A stretch of 6,654 nucleotides of DNA from Cellvibrionales bacterium (GTDB lineage Bacteria; Pseudomonadota; Gammaproteobacteria; Pseudomonadales; JAHEGP01), in contig JAHEGP010000179.1 of assembly GCA_024645065.1 (NCBI GenBank), forward strand, positions 1 to 6,654, given 5' to 3'. The position numbers and the translations under genes were made by a program. Below are positions 1 through 5,742 of this stretch, one piece after another (the first letter of the stretch is position 1; the number at the start of each line of letters is the position of its first letter). The notes below the pieces were generated by a model that did no database searches, was not told where the DNA came from, and saw only the letters and a program-made list of their open reading frames with translations.

Positions 1-1323
1 CTCGATAAAAGCAGTCGTTACCGGACCGTCGATGAAGGCCGGGTGGCGCAAAATATTGTGCAGGAACAGCTTGTTATTGTTGACTCCCAGCAAACCGATG
101 TCCGCAAGCGCCGAAGCCGCCCGCCGCGCCGCTATTTGCCGCGTTTCCCCATAGCCGATTACCTTGGCCAACATCGGATCGTAGTGTGAGCTCACCTGCT
201 GCCCTGGTTGAATGCCATGGTCCACTCTAACACCAGCTCTATGCGGCAAATCCCAGACCAGCACCACACCGGTCTGGGGCATAAAGTCATGGCGCGGGTC
301 CTCCGCATAGAGACGGACTTCTATCGCATGGCCTCGCAGCTCGATCTGCCCCTGCTGCAAGGGCAGTGGCTCGCCTGCCGCCACCAGAAGCTGCCACTGC
401 ACCAGGTCCTGTCCGGTAACCAGTTCGGTGACGGGATGCTCAACCTGCAGGCGGGTATTCATCTCGAGAAAATAAAACTGCTTGTCGGCATCGACCAGAA
501 ATTCAACCGTTCCGGCGCCACGATAGTTGCAGGCCCGGGCGGCCTCAACCGCCGCAGCACCCATGCGCTCGCGCAGCCCGGTATCGACGAAGGGCGAAGG
601 CGCCTCCTCGACGACTTTCTGGTGGCGCCGCTGAATCGAGCAGTCCCGCTCACCCAGGTGCACCACGTTGCCATGGGCGTCGGCAAACACCTGAATTTCT
701 ATGTGGCGTGGTTGCAGCACCGCCCGTTCCAGGATCAGCTCGTCGCTACCGAAAGCCGTTCTCGCCTCCGAGCGCGCTATGGCTATCTGCTCGGCCAGAT
801 CATCGGCGTGGTGAACCAGGCGCATACCTCTACCGCCACCGCCGGCAGAGGCTTTCACCATGATGGGAAAGCCTATTTCTGCGGCTCGCTGCAGCAGCGT
901 TTGGTCGCCCTGATCAGCGCCCTGGTAGCCGGGGATACAGGGCACACCTGCCTCCAGCATGGCTATTTTCGAGAGCCGCTTGCTGCCCATCAATTCGATG
1001 GCCTCGGCCCCGGGGCCGATGAAGGTCAAGCCGGCTGTTTCACAGGCCCGGGCAAAGGCTGCATTTTCAGATAAAAAGCCGTAGCCGGGGTGGATCGCAT
1101 CGGCACCGCTGCGCTGAGCCGCCTCGATAATATTGGCCGCGACCAGGTAGGATTCGCCAACGGCCGCTGGCCCGATGCAGACCGCCTCGTCGGCCGCGCT
1201 CACGTGCAGGGCATCGGCGTCGGCCTCACTGTAGACCGCAACCGTGCGGTAGCCGAGATCCCGCGCGCTGCGTACGACCCTGACTGCGATTTCACCACGA
1301 TTGGCTATCAAGATTTTATGCAT
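1..1323 (-). CDS. atuF: Biotin carboxylase (alpha) subunit of geranyl-CoA/3-methylcrotonyl-CoA-type carboxylase, 3' end off the left edge
   Basis: Carboxylates the biotin cofactor using ATP and bicarbonate and hands the carboxyl group to the beta subunit encoded at 2248-3861. I translated the minus strand by hand. It is open without a stop for 441 codons to the window edge; full alpha subunits are about 650-670 residues, so the biotin-transfer and biotin-carrier domains with the biotinyl-lysine lie outside. Visible parts are the N-terminal domain (KILIANRGEIAVRV at residues 3-16, HPGYGFLSEN 78-87), the ATP-grasp domain with Lys157 and glycine loop AGGGGRGM 160-167, RRHQK 232-236, metal/ATP ligands Glu274 and Glu287, active-site EMNTRLQVEHPVTE 287-300 with Arg291, and HAIEVR ending at Arg337. 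These line up with E. coli AccC. Start: ATG 1323 gives the usual N-terminus and has GGAA 6 nt upstream; in-frame ATG 1335 is a poorer alternative. No other start exists before the in-frame stop at 1384-1386. The geranyl-type symbol rests on neighbours and could be liuD-like instead. Confidence 0.9.
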   Translation of the reverse strand, partial: MHKILIANRGEIAVRVVRSARDLGYRTVAVYSEADADALHVSAADEAVCIGPAAVGESYLVAANIIEAAQRSGADAIHPGYGFLSENAAFARACETAGLTFIGPGAEAIELMGSKRLSKIAMLEAGVPCIPGYQGADQGDQTLLQRAAEIGFPIMVKASAGGGGRGMRLVHHADDLAEQIAIARSEARTAFGSDELILERAVLQPRHIEIQVFADAHGNVVHLGERDCSIQRRHQKVVEEAPSPFVDTGLRERMGAAAVEAARACNYRGAGTVEFLVDADKQFYFLEMNTRLQVEHPVTELVTGQDLVQWQLLVAAGEPLPLQQGQIELRGHAIEVRLYAEDPRHDFMPQTGVVLVWDLPHRAGVRVDHGIQPGQQVSSHYDPMLAKVIGYGETRQIAARRAASALADIGLLGVNNNKLFLHNILRHPAFIDGPVTTAFIE

Positions 1324-1376
1324 AATGAATTCCATAACTCTGGCTAGAGGAAAGAAGCATGGGTAAACATCTCCTT
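1316..1376 (-). promoter_or_regulatory. Shine-Dalgarno plus possible 14-codon leader ORF overlapping the alpha-subunit start
   Basis: The best ribosome-binding sequence in the 96-nt gap between hydratase and alpha subunit is AAGGAG at 1376-1371. It does not sit at the alpha start, which is about 47 nt downstream. Ten nt after it is ATG 1360, which opens a 14-residue frame (MLLSSSQSYGIHYA) ending in TAA at 1318-1316. That frame overlaps the alpha ATG (1323-1321) in another register, through the sequence TATGCATAA. Another ATG at 1370 directly abuts the AAGGAG and is too close to be used from it. The arrangement would suit translational coupling, in which ribosomes loaded at the strong site terminate on top of the weak alpha start. 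Seen: the motifs, spacing and overlap. Inferred: that the leader is translated. Confidence 0.35.
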
Positions 1377-1419
1377 CCTGCGATCAAATAACCCGGGGGC
1401 TGTCCGCCCGCTGAAAGTG

Positions 1420-2223
1420 CTACAGCGCCCAGCCGGGCCGCCGCTTCTCGAGAAAGGCGCGGGTGCCTTCCTGACCCTCCTGACCGCGCATGGCGACACA
1501 AAAATCATCCGCCGCACGATCCAGCAGTTGCTCCAAATCCACCTGGCCCACGTCAAGCAGCAGCTGTTTGGTCACGGCATTGGCCGTGGGCGCGCAGCGC
1601 TTCAACTGCTTCAGCACATCGTCCAGCCGGGATTGCATTTGCCCGGCGCCCTCGCTGACAAAATGCACGATGCCCAGTTGCTGCGCCGCCATACCGTCCA
1701 CCCGCTCGCCCAGCAACGCCAGACGCCGGGCCTGGGTCAAACCAATCCGTGCCACCACGAAGGGAGCTATCTGGGCGGGAATGATACCCAGACTGGTTTC
1801 CGGCATGGCAAACCGGGCGTTCCGGTCGGCAATGGCTATATCGCTGATACAGGCCAGGCCGAAGCCACCTCCGAGCACCGCCCCCTCCAGCAGGGTAACC
1901 ACCAGCTGCGGCGCGCGATTGACCTGGCTAATCATGCGCCCGAAAATGCGGTTGAATTCCCAGGTCGCGCGTTCGATGGCGGTTTCGTCCAAACCGCGCT
2001 TGTTCATGCTCCCAATGTCACCACCGGCGCAGAAGTTGCCCTCTGCACCCCGCAATACCACCGCACGCACTTCCCGTCGCCCGGCAATGGCATCGAACAC
2101 CGCCATCAACTCCTCCACCAAACCGATATTCATGGCATTGCGTTTTTGCGGGCGATTCAGCGTGATGTAAAGGACACCACCTTGTTGGTCGAGCAACAAC
2201 TCCTGGCATTCTGGTAACGACAT
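1420..2223 (-). CDS. atuE: Enoyl-CoA hydratase/isomerase family protein, probable isohexenylglutaconyl-CoA hydratase
   Basis: A 267-residue crotonase-fold protein, normal length for the family. It probably adds water to the product of the neighbouring carboxylase (isohexenylglutaconyl-CoA, or methylglutaconyl-CoA if the operon is of Liu type) in the cytoplasm. The N-terminal LYITLNRPQKRNAM (18-31), the oxyanion-hole segments NFCAGGDI (63-70) and GAVLGGGFGLA (114-124), and PETSLGIIPAQIAPF (141-155) are clear crotonase signatures. Glu142 is the likely single catalytic acid/base; the position of the first catalytic Glu of rat mitochondrial hydratase (Glu144) is Gly122. KRCAP (208-212) also recalls AtuE-like proteins. 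GGAG at 2234-2231 lies 7 nt from the ATG and supports the start. It lies between the two carboxylase subunit genes, as in both atu and liu operons. Family is certain; exact substrate is inferred. Confidence 0.88.
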   Translation of the reverse strand: MSLPECQELLLDQQGGVLYITLNRPQKRNAMNIGLVEELMAVFDAIAGRREVRAVVLRGAEGNFCAGGDIGSMNKRGLDETAIERATWEFNRIFGRMISQVNRAPQLVVTLLEGAVLGGGFGLACISDIAIADRNARFAMPETSLGIIPAQIAPFVVARIGLTQARRLALLGERVDGMAAQQLGIVHFVSEGAGQMQSRLDDVLKQLKRCAPTANAVTKQLLLDVGQVDLEQLLDRAADDFCVAMRGQEGQEGTRAFLEKRRPGWAL

Positions 2224-2230
2224 CGCGCTT

Positions 2231-2234
2231 CTCC
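2231..2234 (-). promoter_or_regulatory. Ribosome binding site of the enoyl-CoA hydratase gene
   Basis: GGAG, spaced 7 nt from ATG 2223, in the 24-nt gap after the carboxyltransferase stop. It fixes the start and shows that the gene can be read as part of the same message. Confidence 0.65.
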
Positions 2235-2247
2235 GGAGGGGATTGGG

Positions 2248-3861
2248 TTACAGCCGCGCAATGCCAAAGGTACTGGCATTGAGTTGGCGGCGATCGGCGT
2301 CGCGGCAAATACGCAAAACGAAGCCGACGACGGCGCGGGTATCCCGGGGATCAATCAGGCCGTCGTCCCATAGTCGCGCGGTGTTGGCGAGGGCACGTGA
2401 TTTCGCTTCCATGGTATCGACGGTATCCTTCTCCAGCGCGTCCAGCAGTTCAGTATTGACCTGCCCTGCGCGCTGCATTTTTGCCTCAGCGACCGTGCGC
2501 AATACACTGCCGGCCTGGGCCGGGCCCATCACCGATACCACGCTGCGCGGCCAGGCAAACATAAAGCGCGGGTCCATACCCCTGCCGCACATGGCATAGT
2601 TGCCGGCCCCGTAGGAACCGCCAACGACAACGCTGATTTTGGCAACCGTGCTATTGGTCACCGCCTGGATCAGCTTGGAGCCGTGCTTGATAATCCCCGC
2701 CCTTTCCGATTCAGTGCCAACGATGAACCCGGTGGTATTGTGGAGGAAAAGCAACGGGGTTCCGGCTTGCTCACACAGTTGGATGAACTGGCCCGCTTTC
2801 ACTGACCCGTTAGCAGTGATCGGGCCGTTGTTGCCAATGACACCACAGGCGTGCCCCTGAATTTCAATATGTCCGCACACCGTGCCGACATCGTAGTCGG
2901 GCTTGAAATCCAGATAGTCCGATCCGTCGGCAATACGCGCGATGATTTCGCGCACGTCGTAAGGTATCTTGGGATCCTCGGGTACGATACCCAGTAGTTC
3001 CTCAGCGTCCAGCAGCGGCTCGGCGTAGCCCTTGCCCTGCAGCGACGATGTACCTTCATTCCAGCCCAGCTTGGCGGCAATCTCCCGGGCTATCCGAATA
3101 CCGTCAGCATCGTTTTCGGCCAGGTAATCCGCCGTGCCGGCTACTTCACTGTGCATCTCGGCGCCCCCAATCTCCTCGTCGGTGGCAATCTCCCCGGTTG
3201 CAGCCTTCAGCAGCGGGGGCCCGGCGAGGTAAACTGTCGACTGCTTGCGAATCATGATGACGTAATCGGACAGGCCAGGCTGGTAGGCCCCGCCGGCCGT
3301 AGCACTGCCGTGCACCACGGTTATCTGGGGAATACCGGCAGCGGACAGGCGCGCCTGACGCGCAAAGCCCGAACCCGACGGACCAAAGAAATCACCCAAC
3401 AGCTTGAGATTGCCGCCACCACTCTGGGCGAGGCAAATCACCGGCAGTTTGTTCTGCAGCGCCAGGTGCAGCATGCGTTGGCGTTTGGCGCTACCCAGCG
3501 GCGTGATACTGCCACCTTTGGTGAGGTAGTCATCGACCAGCACCATGCAATTGACGCCGGCCACATAGCCGATGCCGGCAATGCAACTACCCCCGGCGGC
3601 CGAGCCATCGGTATCTTCCTCCTGCATGTAGCCACACAGTGTCGAGAGCTCCAGAAACGGCGCGCCGGCATCCAGCAACAACCCCAGGCGCTGGCGAGGC
3701 GGCAATAGACCACGCTCGATGTAGCGCGGTGCTTTGTGTTCTGCAGCCTCGATGACACGGCACTCGATTGTGCGAAACTCGTCCACAGCAAGGGCCATCA
3801 CCCGCGCGTTGCGGATGAATTGCTCCGTCTGGGCATTCACCTGGGTCTCTATTACAGCCAT
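2248..3861 (-). CDS. atuC: Carboxyltransferase (beta) subunit of acyl-CoA carboxylase, probably geranyl-CoA carboxylase
   Basis: A 537-residue protein, the usual length of MCC/GCC beta subunits. It moves the carboxyl group from biotin to the gamma carbon of a beta-methyl-alpha,beta-unsaturated acyl-CoA and should assemble with the alpha subunit at 1-1323 (known GCC and MCC are alpha6-beta6). Two crotonase-like halves are visible. The N-terminal half has SGGGNL (147-152) and GSATAGGAYQPGLSDY (185-200), followed by LAGPPLLKAATGE (212-224) and GGAEMH (232-237). The C-terminal half has GNNGPI (343-348), FLHNTTGFIVGTESE (372-386), KHGSKLIQAV (392-401), GGSYGAGNYAMCGRG (414-428) and the terminal LWDDGLIDPRDTR (497-509). 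AYQPGLSD, GTADYLAENDADG (242-254) and FAWP (435-438) match my memory of AtuC better than LiuB (AYVPAMSD, WMWP). AGGGGTG ends 9 nt before ATG 3861. Substrate could still be methylcrotonyl-CoA or another branched acyl-CoA. Confidence 0.88.
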   Translation of the reverse strand: MAVIETQVNAQTEQFIRNARVMALAVDEFRTIECRVIEAAEHKAPRYIERGLLPPRQRLGLLLDAGAPFLELSTLCGYMQEEDTDGSAAGGSCIAGIGYVAGVNCMVLVDDYLTKGGSITPLGSAKRQRMLHLALQNKLPVICLAQSGGGNLKLLGDFFGPSGSGFARQARLSAAGIPQITVVHGSATAGGAYQPGLSDYVIMIRKQSTVYLAGPPLLKAATGEIATDEEIGGAEMHSEVAGTADYLAENDADGIRIAREIAAKLGWNEGTSSLQGKGYAEPLLDAEELLGIVPEDPKIPYDVREIIARIADGSDYLDFKPDYDVGTVCGHIEIQGHACGVIGNNGPITANGSVKAGQFIQLCEQAGTPLLFLHNTTGFIVGTESERAGIIKHGSKLIQAVTNSTVAKISVVVGGSYGAGNYAMCGRGMDPRFMFAWPRSVVSVMGPAQAGSVLRTVAEAKMQRAGQVNTELLDALEKDTVDTMEAKSRALANTARLWDDGLIDPRDTRAVVGFVLRICRDADRRQLNASTFGIARL

Positions 3862-3870
3862 CTATCGAAT

Positions 3871-3878
3871 CACCCCTT
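3871..3878 (-). promoter_or_regulatory. Ribosome binding site of the carboxyltransferase gene
   Basis: AAGGGGTG on the minus strand ends 9 nt before ATG 3861, in the 30-nt gap after the ACAD-1 stop. The spacing is slightly long but it is the only purine-rich candidate, and the predicted N-terminus (MAVIETQ) is typical of the family. Confidence 0.5.
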
Positions 3879-3891
3879 TTGTGTTGCCGGG

Positions 3892-5049
3892 CTACTTGCG
3901 CTTGCCCGGCAATATGTTCATTTGCTTGCAAATAATACTCAGCATGACTTCGTCGGCACCGCCACCGATCGAGGCCAGGCGACCGTCCCTATAGGCACGG
4001 GCCACCGGGTTATCCCACATATACCCCATCCCGCCCCAGTATTGCAGGCAGGAGTCGGTGACTTCACGAATCAGACGGCCGGCCTTGAGTTTGGCCATGG
4101 ACGCCTTGAGGGTCACATCCTCACCGTTGATGTAGCCCTCTACCGCATCGTAGGTGAGCGCCCGCAGTGCTTCGATCTCGGTTTGCAGCTCCGCCAGGCG
4201 AAAATGCACCACCTGGTTATCCAGAATCGACTTGCCAAAAGCCTGGCGCTGGCGGGTGTACTCGATGGTATCGTTGATGCAAACTTCCAGTGAGCGGAGG
4301 TTGCCCGCGGCAGCGAACAGGCGCTCCTCCTGGAATTGCAGCATCTGGTAGATAAATCCCGCGCCCTCGTCACCGATACGAAAACGCTGCGGCACCCTCA
4401 CCTCGTCAAAAAATATTTGCGCGGTATCGGACGATCGCATGCCGAGTTTATTGAGCCGCTCGGAAAAGGTGATCCCCGGGGTTTTGGTTGGCACCACGAT
4501 CAGCGATTTATTCTGATGGGGCTTGTCATCGCTGGTATTGGCCAGCAGGCAGATAAAGTCGGACTGGGTGGAATTGGTAATCCACATTTTGCTGCCGTTG
4601 ATGATGTAGTCGTCACCATCCTTGCTGGCATGGGTTTTGATCGCCGCTACATCCGAACCGGCGCCGGGCTCGCTGACGCCAATCGAACACACCGCATCAC
4701 CGGCAATTGCGGGAACCAGGAATTCCTCGCGCAGCGCGTCACTGCCAAACTTCGCCAGCGCCGGGGTTGCCATGTCGGTTTGCACACCGATACCCATCGA
4801 GACACCGCCACTACGCACCGCGCCCAGCTCCTCGGAAAATACGATCTGGTAGCTGTAGTCCAGCCCAAGTCCTCCATACTGCTCGGGCTTGCAAATACCG
4901 AGCAGGCCCAGGTTACCCATCTGCTTGAATACCTCATGGGCCGGGAAAATACCGTCCTGCTCCCACTGGTCACAGTGCGGGTTGAGCTCCTTTTCCACGA
5001 ACTGCCTGACGGTCTGCCGGATGGCCTGGTGTTGTTCAGTCAAACGCAT
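3892..5049 (-). CDS. atuD: Acyl-CoA dehydrogenase, probable citronellyl-CoA dehydrogenase
   Basis: A 385-residue FAD-dependent acyl-CoA dehydrogenase, complete and of normal length. It should introduce an alpha,beta double bond into a beta-methyl branched acyl-CoA (citronellyl-CoA to geranyl-CoA), passing electrons to electron-transfer flavoprotein. The N-terminal helical domain carries RQFVEKELNPH (15-25) and GIFPAHEVFK (33-42), close to my memory of AtuD and unlike isovaleryl-CoA dehydrogenase LiuA. The FAD/substrate signatures are SEPGAGSDVA (126-135), MWITNS (155-160), KLGMRSSDTA (201-210), RQAFGKSILDNQ (268-279) and QYWGGMGYM (336-344). The MCAD catalytic-Glu position near the C-terminus is glycine (IGGGADE, 361-367). 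The base is therefore probably Glu242 in FQEERL (239-244), the helix-G position used by isovaleryl-CoA and long-chain dehydrogenases. The start overlaps the GST end by 14 nt and has GAGGGAGGT 5 nt upstream. Substrate identity is inferred from similarity and context. Confidence 0.88.
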   Translation of the reverse strand: MRLTEQHQAIRQTVRQFVEKELNPHCDQWEQDGIFPAHEVFKQMGNLGLLGICKPEQYGGLGLDYSYQIVFSEELGAVRSGGVSMGIGVQTDMATPALAKFGSDALREEFLVPAIAGDAVCSIGVSEPGAGSDVAAIKTHASKDGDDYIINGSKMWITNSTQSDFICLLANTSDDKPHQNKSLIVVPTKTPGITFSERLNKLGMRSSDTAQIFFDEVRVPQRFRIGDEGAGFIYQMLQFQEERLFAAAGNLRSLEVCINDTIEYTRQRQAFGKSILDNQVVHFRLAELQTEIEALRALTYDAVEGYINGEDVTLKASMAKLKAGRLIREVTDSCLQYWGGMGYMWDNPVARAYRDGRLASIGGGADEVMLSIICKQMNILPGKRK

Positions 5050-5692
5050 GCTGCACCTCCCTCATAATCGGTTCTGCGTCGCCGGCATCCACCGCCCGGA
5101 GGAAAGCCGGACGCGCCTTGAGGCGCTGCAGATAGGCCTGCAGGTGCGGGGCATAATGCTTCGCCATGTTGAGCTGCTCTCCCAGGAACAGGGCATAACC
5201 GACACAAATGTCGGCAATGGTAAAGCGATTATCGACCAGGAATTCCCGCGTCTGCATGTGGGCGTCCAGCATGCGCAGGCGCCCCAGGAAAAAGCCCCGA
5301 TAGTCCGCCACCGCCTGGGGTAATTTGCGCTCATCCGGTTCCAGCAGGGTGTAGCGAATCATTACCGTCTGGGGAAAGGTAATGGTGGCGTCGCTGTGGA
5401 ATAGCCAATTGATATAGCTGGCATATTCCGGGTGATCGGGCCTGACACCGAACTGGTACTGCTGGTAGCGCTCCACCAGGTAATGGCAGATGCCGCTGGA
5501 CTCGGTCATGCGTGCGTCGCCGTCGATAAAATACGGCACGGTCCCCAGGGGATTGATGCCCAGGTAGTCCTTCTTGAACACCCGGGGCGGAAACGGCAGC
5601 TCGATTAACTCGTAGGACATACCCATTTCTTCCAGCGCCCACAGGGGTCGCAGCGAGCGGGAGTCCTTACAGTGATACAGCGTCATGCTCAT
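5036..5692 (-). CDS. Glutathione S-transferase family protein
   Basis: A 218-residue cytosolic-type GST, normal length. The N-terminal thioredoxin-like domain (about 1-82) has a candidate active-site stretch CKDSRSLRPLWALEEMG (8-24), where Ser11 or Ser13 may activate glutathione. The glutathione-binding NPLGTVPYF (47-55) carries cis-Pro53, and ESSGICHYL (64-72) contains the Glu-Ser pair that binds the gamma-glutamyl group. The helical C-terminal domain (about 88-218) includes the folding motif FTIADICVGYAL (157-168) with Asp161. It could conjugate, isomerise or reduce an electrophilic terpenoid or enoyl intermediate, or detoxify citral-like aldehydes; none of this is shown by the sequence. 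ATG 5692 (GGAA 4 nt upstream) is chosen; ATG 5686 two codons in is possible. It lies 50 nt after ACAD-2 and overlaps ACAD-1, so it is co-transcribed. Canonical Pseudomonas atu clusters, as I recall them, lack a GST. Confidence 0.9.
   Translation of the reverse strand: MSMTLYHCKDSRSLRPLWALEEMGMSYELIELPFPPRVFKKDYLGINPLGTVPYFIDGDARMTESSGICHYLVERYQQYQFGVRPDHPEYASYINWLFHSDATITFPQTVMIRYTLLEPDERKLPQAVADYRGFFLGRLRMLDAHMQTREFLVDNRFTIADICVGYALFLGEQLNMAKHYAPHLQAYLQRLKARPAFLRAVDAGDAEPIMREVQHAFD
5055..5063 (-). promoter_or_regulatory. Strong Shine-Dalgarno of ACAD-1 lying inside the GST coding sequence
   Basis: GAGGGAGGT, the strongest ribosome-binding match in the window, sits 5 nt before ATG 5049, inside the last codons of the GST gene. 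It fixes the dehydrogenase start and confirms that the 14-nt overlap (5036-5049) is real. It ties translation of the two genes together and suggests that ACAD-1 is made at a higher level than the GST, whose own site is weaker. Confidence 0.75.
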
Positions 5693-5742
5693 GTATTTCC
5701 ATCCTCATTTTTGATCGATCCACCGGTAGCGTCGGCCCACAT
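5693..5742 (-). other. Short intergenic spacer between ACAD-2 and GST
   Basis: Fifty bases holding the GST ribosome-binding region (GAGGATGGAA on the minus strand, 5706-5697) and an 8-bp palindrome GATCGATC (5713-5720). I see no terminator-like hairpin with a T-run and no clear promoter, so read-through from ACAD-2 into GST is expected. Confidence 0.5.

Noticed and set aside
208..1074. A 288-codon plus-strand open frame opposite the biotin carboxylase gene
   Set aside because: It is a shadow of the minus-strand gene, which has unmistakable ATP-grasp motifs across the same bases. Its translation is rich in His, Gln and Arg with no recognisable domain.
1..1323. Possible frameshift or pseudogene in the alpha subunit, because no complete minus-strand frame is bounded here
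   Set aside because: Codon-by-codon translation from 1323 to 1 shows one intact frame with all active-site residues. It is simply cut by the window edge.
1397..1409. Small hairpin (GGGC/GCCC, 5-nt loop) after the hydratase gene as a terminator
   Set aside because: It has only a four-base-pair stem and no T-run on the minus strand; too weak to call.
1417..2217. A 266-codon plus-strand frame almost exactly mirroring the enoyl-CoA hydratase
   Set aside because: The mirrored extent looks striking, but GC-rich codon usage commonly keeps the opposite strand open. The minus-strand protein carries all the crotonase signatures and the plus-strand one has none.
3736..5067. Plus-strand open frames of 185 and 243 codons opposite ACAD-1
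   Set aside because: They are shadows without domain signatures, and they lie opposite a strongly conserved dehydrogenase.
5713..5720. Palindrome GATCGATC between ACAD-2 and GST as an operator
   Set aside because: It is eight bases long, within chance expectation, with no associated promoter or second copy in the gaps.
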